In this document: piece after piece, positions 7,718 to 15,838 of the stretch | Position numbering within the stretch: the first letter of the stretch is position 1 | Layout: each line of letters starts with the position of its first letter | Assembly (NCBI GenBank): GCA_029856445.1 | Contig: JAHQWY010000010.1 | Span: 1-25,845 of the forward strand | Direction of reading: 5' to 3' | DNA from: Promethearchaeia archaeon | Lineage (GTDB): Archaea > Asgardarchaeota > Lokiarchaeia > Sigyniarchaeales > SOKP01 | Length of the DNA: 25,845 nt | Position numbers and translations under genes: made by a program | Notes under the pieces: model-generated | The model's input: only the letters and a program-made list of their open reading frames with translations | Databases searched by the model: none | Told to the model about the DNA's origin: nothing

Positions 7718-8346
7718 TGGTCTATTACCTCCTCACTTTTAATTAAATATTGAGCAAAATCTTCTTTCTTTTGATCGTAAACTTTTACTTCTATATCTAA
7801 ATCTTTTAAAAGGGTCATAGTTTTATTAAATATGTTATCTTGAGCAAAATGGACGAAAGTGATTTTATTAGTCTTCGTAGGTCTTATTATATCTAGAATT
7901 TTCTTAACAATCCATTCTGGTCTTAACTTTAATTGTAAAATTAATTTCTTATCATCGATCTCATCCTTGAGAACCTCTATCCAAGATTTTAAATTCAAAC
8001 CCTTTATTGATTTTTTATCGCTCATACTAAGATATTCTTCTGTTAAATCATTTACTTGGTCCTCTTTTTCTAGAATTTCCGCCATAAGATAACCCATCGC
8101 ATATTCTGGGATATCTACAGTATAATAAGGAATCCTATACTTTTCCAATATTTTTGCCAAGGATGACTTATTAAAACTTCTTAGATTCTCGTTTTCTAAA
8201 TTAATAGTGGCAAACTTAACATTTCTCTTGCTTAAAAACTCAATTAAATTTACATTTGCATTAGATTTTGACTTGATATTAGAAAATTTTACCAGATATG
8301 CAATAATCTCTTTATTTCTAACAGGTTTTATTTCCAAAACTTCCAT
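7705..8346 (-). CDS. TraB-like domain protein, paralog of the MtdB fusion's N-domain
   Basis: This 213-residue protein starts MEVLEIKP, nearly identical to the MEVLELKP start of the next gene. It follows the same plan: RYP/GIPY-type strand (KYRIPYYTVDIPEYAMGYLMAEI), a helical middle, then RPEWIVKKILDI and a terminal strand block. It therefore looks like a duplicated copy of that N-terminal domain without the dehydrogenase. The ATG at 8346 is preferred over GTG at 8358 because the GTG lies in a GAGGTGA Shine-Dalgarno sequence and because the paralog starts at the same Met-Glu-Val. Key residues of the fusion's N-domain (SRWDD, CDPRHFPG) are not conserved here, so it may be a structural or regulatory partner. 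It is the first gene of the operon; a perfect 7-bp-arm palindrome lies about 100 bp upstream. Confidence 0.8.
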   Translation of the reverse strand: MEVLEIKPVRNKEIIAYLVKFSNIKSKSNANVNLIEFLSKRNVKFATINLENENLRSFNKSSLAKILEKYRIPYYTVDIPEYAMGYLMAEILEKEDQVNDLTEEYLSMSDKKSIKGLNLKSWIEVLKDEIDDKKLILQLKLRPEWIVKKILDIIRPTKTNKITFVHFAQDNIFNKTMTLLKDLDIEVKVYDQKKEDFAQYLIKSEEVIDQWKY

Positions 8347-8743
8347 CTTAATTCTCACCTCATATTAAATAAGTTTAACTATTCCAATTAAATAAACATA
8401 AACTCAGAATTTAAAGAATCTGATAACAAAAATTTTATTGGATTTGACAAGCTTTATTGTCAATTTAAAAATTTAGTGAACTTTTATTTTATGTTATTTA
8501 AATGGAAAAAATCATGTTTCCTGCATATTAAGAGATATGATATGAAAAATAAAATTATCAATTTTTTTAACAAAAAAATAAAAAAAAATAATAAATTAAA
8601 CTCACACTTATAATAGAAAATCTCAAAATTCTTTACAATGCTAATAGAGATATTTATAATTTAATTTAGACTGATTATCAAAACTCTAAAATTAGATAGA
8701 TCTTTTTATGAAAACAAACTCTAAATCTAAATAAATTATTATC
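8347..8743. other. intergenic region upstream of the TraB-like/MtdB operon
   Basis: No gene is visible in this AT-rich stretch of about 400 bp. It carries the palindrome at 8444-8463, a half-site TGATAA at 8421-8426, and long A-runs near 8572-8588. The hdrA SECIS-like element borders it at 8744. Confidence 0.4.
8444..8463. promoter_or_regulatory. palindromic operator candidate (site A)
   Basis: TTGACAAGCTTTATTGTCAA has perfect 7-bp inverted arms around a 6-bp spacer. It lies 98 bp upstream of the ATG at 8346. Read on the minus strand, a TATA-like aaatttttaaa lies immediately upstream of it. The same arrangement of TATA then palindrome is seen at sites C and E, which suggests a repressor or activator site at the core promoter. 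It is the best copy of a motif found five times in this window. Confidence 0.7.
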
Positions 8744-8812
8744 CCGAAAACCTTGGCTATAGGTTAGTCCCCTATCAACCCCTATTTTTTTGAAAGGATC
8801 ATTCTTTTTCGG
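8744..8812 (-). promoter_or_regulatory. SECIS-like element in the 3' UTR of hdrA
   Basis: It begins one base after the hdrA TAA. On the minus strand CCGAAAA (8812-8806) pairs with TTTTCGG (8750-8744) as helix 1. Inside it is AUGA (8802-8799), whose G-A can face the GA at 8769-8768 as tandem sheared G.A pairs, the kink-turn core of eukaryotic SECIS. Helix 2 is UCCUUUCAA (8798-8790) against UUGAUAGGG (8778-8770), all paired except one U.U and one G.U. The apical loop starts with a run of A residues, where eukaryotic SECIS carry AA. The internal loop is unusually long on the 3' side (about 17 nt). The element is much more GC-rich than its surroundings. The fold was made by eye. Confidence 0.75.
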
Positions 8813-8813
8813 T

Positions 8814-10850
8814 TTACATTTTATGAGGAGCTAATGCTTCAATCTCTTTCATTACAATTTCAACAGATTCGATATATTCCTCCTTATATTCAATTTCAGT
8901 ACTACATATCCCTTTTATTTCTTCGATAAATTGTTTTTCTCTATAATATTTGAGATCGATTGCTCGAGCGGGACAGGATGAAACACAAACACCACAACCT
9001 TTACACTTTAAATCATCTACTTCCGCAATGTTTTCTCCGTTTACTGTGATTGCTTTATAATTACAGAGTTTTTCACATCTATGACAACCCATACACAGAG
9101 TTTCATCTATTTCAGCAATTATTAATTCTTGAATTATTTTATCTTTGGAAAGTAATGTTGATACCTTACTAGCCGCGGCTAATGCTGTTGATACGGAATA
9201 GGGGATATTTTTGGGTCCAGTGGCACATCCACATATATAAATCCCCATATTATTTGTCTCTTGAGGTTTTAGGCATCCATGAATCTCACTTAAAAACCCA
9301 TTCGGGTCCTTACTTAATCCTAAAACATCAATAATTTTTGCTGAATTTTTGGAAGGTACCATGCCTGTTGATAATACCACTAAATCCGCATTCAAGGTAA
9401 TGTAATCACCAGTTAAAGTTGAAGATGCCCGAATTTTTAGCTTTTTTGTTACTGGATCTTCTCTTATATCTCCTACTTTTCCCCGAACCATAATTATACC
9501 TGCTTCTCTAGCTTTTCTATAATATTCTTCATTCCCTTTATCCCATGCTCTAACATCTATGTAAAATATAACAATATCCATTTCCGGATATTCTTTTTTT
9601 AGTAGTTGAGCGTTTTTAAGAGCAACACTACAACACACTACAGAACAATAAGGATTACCTTTTAATGTTCTTGAACCAACGCATTGAATCATAACTACTG
9701 TTCTTGGGGTTTTATCATCAGAAATTCTATAAAGATGACCGCCTGTTGGGCCTATTGGGCTTAAAATACGTTCTAGCTCTAATTGAGTAATTACATTGGG
9801 ATAAATACCATATTTATAATCATTATATTTCATAATTGGATATTCGTCCCATCCAGTAGCAACAATGACTGCTCCAACTGTTAGATCTATAAACTCAGGT
9901 TCTTGTTCAAATTCGATAGCTTCTGCTGGACAGTTTTTTAAACAGTTTTTACATTCTATACAGACATCCTTATCAATTAAAGCAATTTTAGGGACAGCTT
10001 GTGGAAAAGGTATGTAAATAGCGCTTCTTTCGCCAAACCCTCTATTGAATTCGTTAGGCACTTTTATTGGGCACTTTATTGTACATAATCCGCAACCAGT
10101 GCATTTCTTTTCATTAATATAACGGGGTTTTTTTTGTATTTTGACATTATAATTGCCAGGGACACCATTAAACTCAACTATTTCACTATATACAAATAAT
10201 TCTATATTTGGGTGCTTTGAAGTACTTACCATGATGGGTGCAAGCACTCATATTCCACAATCGTCGGTGGGGTAAATTCTATCTAATTGTGCCATCTTTC
10301 CACCAATTGTGGCTTCTTTTTCAACTAAGTATACAGGAATGCCTTGGTTTGCTAAATCTAAAGCAGCATTCATCCCAGCAATTCCAGCACCAATAATTAA
10401 AACAGCTTTTTCTACAGGTATTTTTTTATAAGGGATAATTTCTAATTCACGTGCGCGATTTATTCCTGATTGTATTAATCTTATAGCTTTTTTAGTGGCA
10501 CTTTTTTTATCATCTGAGTGAATAAATGAGCATTGTTCACGTAAATTAACCATTTGAAAATAATAAGGGCTTAATCCAGCTTCAATTAATACTGCTCGAT
10601 AGGTGGATTCATGAATTTTTGGTGTACAAGCGGCAACAACAATCCGATTTAAATCCAAATCTAAAATATCGTTTTTAATAAGTTTTTGTCCTGGATCACT
10701 GCAAGTAAAATCATTTACTCTAACAATCATGACACCCGTGAGAAGTTCAACATAATTTTTAACGATATCACAATCAATGCTACCACCAATATTTACTCCT
10801 CATCTACAGATATATACTCCTATCCTAACCTTGGTCTGTTCTTCAGACAT
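8814..10850 (-). CDS. hdrA: HdrA selenoprotein with two in-frame TGA (Sec) codons
   Basis: This 678-residue HdrA is read through TGA at codons 17 (10800-10802) and 201 (10248-10250). HdrA is the FAD/Fe-S electron-splitting subunit of heterodisulfide reductase. The ATG at 10850 has GGTGG five bases upstream. Order: N-terminal domain IGVYICR-U17-GVNIGG, where the paralog at 19062 reads FICHCGINIGG; TCSDPGQ and LREQCS; FAD-binding GAGIAG at 154-159 and TIGGK; PTDDC198GI-U201-VLAP, where the paralog reads NDCAICILAP. Ferredoxin motifs follow (C250, C253, C256, C260; a second near 300), then CVGSR and CSVVCC, and two C-terminal ferredoxins near 585 and 615. No MvhD domain is present. Both TGAs replace conserved Cys, giving C-x-U and C-x-x-U pairs. 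Without recoding the gene would be cut into pieces, yet the frame is intact throughout. It is divergent from the FrhB-like gene at 11276. Confidence 0.93.
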
Positions 10851-11026
10851 TAAATCCACCTTTTTAAAACATCACCAATTCTTATTTATAATAAAATCTT
10901 TTATTTTAAATTTTGAAAAAAAAAATTTACAAAAATGTAATTATAATTTCCTTTTATTACCAACTTTCGATTAAATAGTGAGTTAAAAGTAATTTAAGAA
11001 ATTTGATAAGAGAAATTTTCGTTATT

Positions 11027-11046
11027 TTGACAAATATATTTATCAA
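11027..11046. promoter_or_regulatory. palindromic operator candidate (site B)
   Basis: TTGACAAATATATTTATCAA has 7-bp arms with one mismatch and the same 6-bp spacer as site A. It lies 177 bp upstream of the hdrA ATG at 10850. Its spacer is itself TATA-like, so on the minus strand it could overlap the hdrA core promoter. Confidence 0.6.
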
Positions 11047-11183
11047 TTTTTTCTTAAATGAACGAATCATACCTATCCATGATCCAATACCAACAGGATT
11101 TTTTTCATTTTTTTAACATATGAAAATATATAACTTATAGTTATCATACATTCAATATACGAAAAGAGATACATTTATATATT

Positions 11184-11203
11184 TTGATAACAATATTTAT
11201 CAT
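11184..11203. promoter_or_regulatory. palindromic operator candidate (site C)
   Basis: TTGATAACAATATTTATCAT has 7-bp arms with one mismatch, a 6-bp spacer and a perfect TGATAA/TTATCA core. It starts directly downstream of a TATA-like element (about 11174-11183) and ends 73 bp before the ATG at 11276. It would therefore sit between TATA box and transcription start, a typical archaeal repressor position. Confidence 0.65.
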
Positions 11204-11275
11204 GGAGATCATAATATTTATTAAAATAGTCATTAATATGTTAAGAATTAAAAAAGCATTTGGTGATTTTTGATA

Positions 11276-12433
11276 ATGAGAATAAAGAATTTTAAGGATT
11301 TAATTAAAGAAGTGCATAAACCTGGTATATGTCAACAATGTGGAGGGTGTGTAAGTTTTTGTAATTCAATTGAAAATGATGTGATTGGTATGACGGAGCC
11401 TAATTCACCTCCAAAATATATAAATGAGGAAAAATGTCTTGAGTGTGGAATTTGTTATTTAATTTGTCCACAGACTCATATCTTAGATGATGATCTCAAT
11501 AAAACTTATAATTTTACAAATTTTTCATCCATGCCCCTTGGATTTATCGATAATATTTACTCATGTCAAGCCACAGATAAAGAATTTTTAGAAATTGGGA
11601 CAGATGGAGGTGTAGTAAACTCATTAATAAACTATTTGTTAGAGAAGAAATTAATTGATGGAGCTATCGTTGCGAAAACAAAAACTGCATTTTCCAGAGA
11701 AGCTGTAATTGCAAGAAACAAAAAAGATTTAATAGAGGCATCAGGGCTTAAATTAGATTTATCTCCACAGCTAAATGAATTACAGAAATTTCATACATAT
11801 ACGAGTTCAATTCCCCAATTGAAACAATACAAATTCAAAAGATTAGCTGTTGTTGGAACTCCGTGTCAAATTTATACAATTAGATGCATGCAAAATTTAG
11901 GTATTATCCCTTCACAGAATATTGAGCTTTGTTTAGGATTATTTTGTTACGAGAATTTCTTTTTTGATCAACCTAGAATTGAGATGTTTGAAAAAAAATT
12001 CAAGCTGAAATTTGAAAATATTGATAGAATAAACATTAAAGAAGATTTAATCCTAAAATTGAAAAACAGAGGAGCTACTCAAAAAATAATCCATATCCCC
12101 TTTGATAGTATAAAAGATTATGTCCGTCAAGCTTGTCTAGCCTGTAGTGATTTCACTAATATTTATGCTGATATCTCATTTGGAGGTCTAGGCTCTATGG
12201 ATAAATTTACTACAGTAATCACCCGCACTAAAAAGGGAATAGATATAATTAAGAAAGCTATCAATGCCGGAGTAATTAGAACTTCTAAATTGGATAGAGC
12301 AAACAAAATGAAAATGAAAGAAAAAATTTCTCAATTCTGTCAATTCAAGATGAAACGATTTGATAACTTCATGAAAAATAAATTGCTTACATGGAATTCT
12401 CAGCCTTTAGCTTTAGAAATTGATGACGATTAA
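11276..12433 (+). CDS. FrhB-like F420/flavin oxidoreductase
   Basis: This 385-residue FrhB-family protein has two complete N-terminal ferredoxin motifs (C19/C22/C25/C29 and C54/C57/C60/C64-PQ). The family core follows: DGGVVNSLINYLLEKKLIDG, VGTPCQI, CLGLFCYENF, ACSDFTNIYADISFGGLGS, and a short charged tail. Unlike the other two FrhB-like proteins here it carries no winged helix. The ATG at 11276 is chosen over TTG at 11270 because GGTGAT at 11262-11267 sits eight bases before the ATG and only two before the TTG. The likely role is F420H2 (or other hydride donor) oxidation at FAD, feeding electrons to a nearby HdrA. It is divergent from the selenoprotein hdrA and followed after 102 bp by the HdrA-hydrogenase operon, so either could be its partner. 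Confidence 0.92.
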   Translation: MRIKNFKDLIKEVHKPGICQQCGGCVSFCNSIENDVIGMTEPNSPPKYINEEKCLECGICYLICPQTHILDDDLNKTYNFTNFSSMPLGFIDNIYSCQATDKEFLEIGTDGGVVNSLINYLLEKKLIDGAIVAKTKTAFSREAVIARNKKDLIEASGLKLDLSPQLNELQKFHTYTSSIPQLKQYKFKRLAVVGTPCQIYTIRCMQNLGIIPSQNIELCLGLFCYENFFFDQPRIEMFEKKFKLKFENIDRINIKEDLILKLKNRGATQKIIHIPFDSIKDYVRQACLACSDFTNIYADISFGGLGSMDKFTTVITRTKKGIDIIKKAINAGVIRTSKLDRANKMKMKEKISQFCQFKMKRFDNFMKNKLLTWNSQPLALEIDDD

Positions 12434-12535
12434 GTACTATAAATAATTTTTAAAAACAAAATTTAGTTTTTTTTAAATTTGAATAGAATTAAATATCCTG
12501 ATTGTAAATGGCGATAAAAGAGAGGGATTTAGAAG

Positions 12536-15085
12536 ATGGATATATATTCAATATTATCTCATCCATTTAGAAGAAAGATCTTACTTCTTCTAGAAAATGA
12601 GGGTTATATTCCGTATACAGATTTAATGGAAAGACTTGGTTTAGAAACAACAGGGCAGTTAAACTTCCATCTTAAAAAAATTGGATCTCTGATAGATAAG
12701 GATAAGAAATCATACTTTCTTACAGAAGAAGGAAAACGGGTTCTTAAGATCATAAATATTAACAAAAGGATTTTATCAGGAGAAGATATTGATGAGTATT
12801 TAGATTCAAAGGGAAGTGACATAAGTCGAGTTGGGGTTATCATCTGTAATTGTAATACAGAAATATCAAATATTATAAATGTAGATGCTCTTGAAAACTA
12901 CACAAATAAATTAAAATATGTTGTTTCTGTCAAGGTTTTTGAAAATCTATGTCAGCAAAAAAATTTTACTAAGATTGCTAAATGGGTTAAAGACAATTTC
13001 TTAAACAAAGTTGTTATTGCTGCATGTTCCCCAAAGACACATCAACATATTTTTGAACGTATTTTTGAGGGCGTTATTGAACGGGCGAATATAGAGATAG
13101 CAAACATTAGAGAACAATGCTGTTGGGTACATCAATTTAAAGTAGATAAAATAGATCCTGCACTAACTTTAGAAAAAGCAAAATTAATAATTGAAGCGGC
13201 CATTGAACGGGTAATTCTTCAGAAGAATGTAAAAATTAAGAGAGTTGAAATAGAAAAGAGTTGCGCAGTTATAGGTGGGGGTATTGCAGGCATGACACTC
13301 TCATTAAATTTAGCGCGAGCAGGAATTAAAGTATTTCTTATTGAAAAATCACCAACTCTGGGAGGAAAGGTAGCTAGGTGGGATCGAATCTATAAAATGG
13401 GCGATTGTTCTATTTGTTTCATTTCAGAATTAATAGCCGAATTAGTGAAAGAAAAAAATATTCAAATTTTTACTAATACCGAAATAGAGAGTGTATCAGG
13501 AGAGGTTGGTGATTTTACAATTGATTTAATTAAAAAACCTCGCTATGTAGATGAAAAAAAATGTACTGGGTGTAAACAGTGCATAGATGTATGTAGTATA
13601 GAAAAATCTAATCAGTATGAATTTGGTTTAATTAATAGAAAAATTATATATATCCCATTTATTCATTCATATCCATATGTTCCTTTAATCGATATGGAAG
13701 ATATAAATAATTGTCTTAAATGTAGAATTTGCGAACGTGCTTGTATAAATAAAGCAATTATTCTTGATCAAAAACAGGAGAAAATTAGGATTAAAGTTGG
13801 TGTAAAAGTCATTGCAATTGGTGCTGATTTATACTCAGATTTGGAGCAATACTATTATGATCCACAAAACGACATAATTACATCCCCTGAATTTGAAAGA
13901 ATGCTTTCTTCAGACGGTTTCACAGGTGGGCAGATAATTAGAATTTCTAATAAAAAACCCCCAAAAACAATTTCAATAATTCAATGTGCAAGCACTCCTG
14001 ATCATCAACATAAACTTCATAATATTCTTGCTTTAAAATATCTAAGTAGTATAAATGTAAAAAATCCTGAATGCACTGTAAATGTTTTTTATGATTTAAA
14101 CAAAATTAATAATAATAATGATTTTTTACTCAATTCAATTGATCCCAGATTCCATTACGTTAATAAGATAAAAATTGTTGAGAAAAATAATGAAAAGCGG
14201 ATTATTGCAGATTCAATGGAATATCCAAGTGATCTGATCATATTAAATCTAACAATAGTTCCAAATAAAGACTTAAAAGCATTTAGAAAGACTATGGACT
14301 TTACTTTGGATGATTATGGCTTTATGAGTGAAGAAACCTTAGCTTCAGGAATATATGGGGTTGGAACTATTTTTGGTCCTTTGGATTATAATACCACAAT
14401 TTCTACAGCTAATAATGTTGCTTTAAAAGTGATTTCATTACTTTCACAAGATTACTTAATAGCAGAGTTTAGTGGTATAGAAATAAATGAGGAAAAATGT
14501 GGTTTATGTGGCTTATGTTCTAAAATTTGTCCATATAATGCAATAACAATCGAGTCTGATAAAATTAGCATCGATAAATTCAAATGTAAAGGATGTGGAA
14601 CATGTGTAAGTGTGTGTCCTACAAATGCAATAGATTTGAATATAGACACTTCTGAAAAGTTTCTTAAGACAATTGAAGTACTTTCAAAATATAAGAAAAG
14701 TCCGAAAATTATTGCGTTTTGTTGTGGTTCTTGTGGGTACGCAGCAGCTGATGATGCTGGTCTTAAAAAAATTTCATATAATCCAAATATTTTCATCGTG
14801 CGGGTTCCATGCACTGGTCGTGTTGATATAAATTTTATAATTAAATCATTTGAGCGTGGTTTTGATGGAGTTATGGTTATTGGATGCAATAAGAACGCAT
14901 GTCGATACATTGATGGAGTAGAAAGAATTGATAATAAAATCAAATTATTAAAGGAAATTTTAGGACCAAAATACAGTAATCGTGTTATTCTTCAGCATAT
15001 GAACGCTGTTGAGGGTTATAAATTTGCTGAAATTGTTAATAATTTCTATAACCATTTGAAGGAGGAGATCAAATTTGAAGCCTAG
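12536..15085 (+). CDS. hdrA: winged-helix-HdrA-MvhD fusion protein
   Basis: This is an 849-residue fusion. Residues 1-75 (SHPFRRKILLLLENEGYIPYTDLMERLGLETTGQLNFHLKKIGSLI... YFLTEEGKRVLKI) are an ArsR-like winged helix, foreign to HdrA. HdrA follows: N-domain with ICNCN (C104, C106) lacking the usual CG, NIREQCCWVH, FAD-binding GGGIAG at 247-252, GDCSIC at 288-294, ferredoxin C343/C346/C349/C353, a second cluster site, then two C-terminal ferredoxins (CGLCGLCSKICP, CKGCGTCVSVCP). From about 720 an MvhD domain (FCCGSCGYAAAD, VPCTGR, GCNKNACRY) would link it to hydrogenase. The ATG at 12536 follows AGAGGGA. It overlaps the hydrogenase small-subunit gene by 11 bp, so it is the electron-splitting hub of that complex. 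A combined enzyme and transcription factor is possible but unproven. Confidence 0.93.
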   Translation: MDIYSILSHPFRRKILLLLENEGYIPYTDLMERLGLETTGQLNFHLKKIGSLIDKDKKSYFLTEEGKRVLKIININKRILSGEDIDEYLDSKGSDISRVGVIICNCNTEISNIINVDALENYTNKLKYVVSVKVFENLCQQKNFTKIAKWVKDNFLNKVVIAACSPKTHQHIFERIFEGVIERANIEIANIREQCCWVHQFKVDKIDPALTLEKAKLIIEAAIERVILQKNVKIKRVEIEKSCAVIGGGIAGMTLSLNLARAGIKVFLIEKSPTLGGKVARWDRIYKMGDCSICFISELIAELVKEKNIQIFTNTEIESVSGEVGDFTIDLIKKPRYVDEKKCTGCKQCIDVCSIEKSNQYEFGLINRKIIYIPFIHSYPYVPLIDMEDINNCLKCRICERACINKAIILDQKQEKIRIKVGVKVIAIGADLYSDLEQYYYDPQNDIITSPEFERMLSSDGFTGGQIIRISNKKPPKTISIIQCASTPDHQHKLHNILALKYLSSINVKNPECTVNVFYDLNKINNNNDFLLNSIDPRFHYVNKIKIVEKNNEKRIIADSMEYPSDLIILNLTIVPNKDLKAFRKTMDFTLDDYGFMSEETLASGIYGVGTIFGPLDYNTTISTANNVALKVISLLSQDYLIAEFSGIEINEEKCGLCGLCSKICPYNAITIESDKISIDKFKCKGCGTCVSVCPTNAIDLNIDTSEKFLKTIEVLSKYKKSPKIIAFCCGSCGYAAADDAGLKKISYNPNIFIVRVPCTGRVDINFIIKSFERGFDGVMVIGCNKNACRYIDGVERIDNKIKLLKEILGPKYSNRVILQHMNAVEGYKFAEIVNNFYNHLKEEIKFEA

Positions 15086-15833
15086 ATTCATTATAATCTC
15101 CTTAACATCTTGCAGTGGTTGTATTTCTACATTAATCTCCTTAGACATTTTTCCTCAATTCCTTGAAAGAACAAAAATAATTTATTTTCCATTTATCTTG
15201 GATGTAGAAAAAATTGAAGATTGTGATATTGCTTTAGTAGAAGGCTGTATTTCTGAAGAATCGGAAATAAATCTCCTAAAAGAGGTTAGAAAGCATGCTA
15301 AGAAAGTATACGCCCTTGGAACATGTGCCGCTTTTGGAGGGATTTTAAGCCTTTCGAATTCAAAAGATATAAAACCAATTTCAGATTTTATCCAAATTGA
15401 CGGAATTATTCCTGGGTGTCCTCCTCCCTCGAAATTATTTGGAAATATTTTAATTAGATTAATAGAAAATAAAGATACATCCCTATCTGAAAAGGTTTTA
15501 TGTGCTAATTGCCCTTTACGAGAAAATATGGAGAAGATTTTAGATACAGATATAATTAAAATAAATCCTAATCCCGAAGAAATTATTCTTGGTGAAGAAA
15601 ATTCAGATTGTTTCTTGAAAAGGGGCATTCTATGTTTGGGACCGATAACTCGAGAAGGATGCGAGAGTAAATGTATAAAACTAGGTCTCCCCTGTGAAGG
15701 TTGTATGGGACCTGTTTCAAAAGATTTTACATCAAATATCATAAATTTTTTAAGTTTGGTTAAGCTCTCCAAAGATTTAATTAATTATGAAGGAATATTT
15801 TATCGTTTTTCAAAACCAAAATTAAGAAGGTGA
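15075..15833 (+). CDS. [NiFe]-hydrogenase small subunit, group 3 (MvhG/FrhG-like)
   Basis: This 252-residue small subunit carries Fe-S clusters that take electrons from the NiFe site. Cluster ligands are visible in TSCSGCIS, GTCAAFGG and IPGCPPP (proximal cluster pattern), and further cysteines in CANCPLRE and CLGPITREGCESKCIKLGLPCEGCMGP. No Tat signal peptide is present, as expected for cytoplasmic group 3 enzymes. The TTG start at 15075 has GGAGGAGATC seven bases upstream and lies inside the end of the HdrA-MvhD gene, so translation is coupled. It stops with TGA at 15831-15833, overlapping the region just before the large-subunit start. With HdrA-MvhD upstream and the large subunit downstream it forms a compact Mvh-Hdr-type complex. 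Confidence 0.95.
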   Translation: MKPRFIIISLTSCSGCISTLISLDIFPQFLERTKIIYFPFILDVEKIEDCDIALVEGCISEESEINLLKEVRKHAKKVYALGTCAAFGGILSLSNSKDIKPISDFIQIDGIIPGCPPPSKLFGNILIRLIENKDTSLSEKVLCANCPLRENMEKILDTDIIKINPNPEEIILGEENSDCFLKRGILCLGPITREGCESKCIKLGLPCEGCMGPVSKDFTSNIINFLSLVKLSKDLINYEGIFYRFSKPKLRR

Positions 15834-15838
15834 AAAGA

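Larger units (their letters stand above)
10851..11275. other. divergent control region between hdrA (Sec) and the FrhB-like gene
   Basis: About 425 bp without a supported gene separate two divergently transcribed redox genes. It carries operator candidates B (11027-11046) and C (11184-11203), half-sites TTGATAA at 11003-11009 and TTATCAT at 11141-11147, and a TATA-like tttatatatttt just upstream of site C. Shared control of both genes is likely. Confidence 0.5.

Noticed and set aside
8814..10730. Reading hdrA as two genes or as a pseudogene broken by nonsense mutations
   Set aside because: Both TGAs fall exactly on conserved Cys codons, the frame is otherwise intact over 678 codons, a good ribosome site precedes the ATG at 10850 and a SECIS-like element follows the stop.
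10777..10974. 65-residue plus-strand ORF over the hdrA start
   Set aside because: It lies antisense to the hdrA N-terminus, which is clearly coding, and shows no motif of its own.
11027..11203. FNR/CRP-type boxes (TTGAT-N4-ATCAA)
   Set aside because: The TTGA...TCAA ends match superficially, but the arms are seven bases with a six-base spacer and the organism is archaeal, so an FNR assignment is unsupported.
14452..14943. 163-residue antisense ORF inside the HdrA-MvhD gene
   Set aside because: It mirrors the ferredoxin/MvhD coding region on the other strand; its His/Pro-rich composition is what an antisense of Cys/Gly codons gives.
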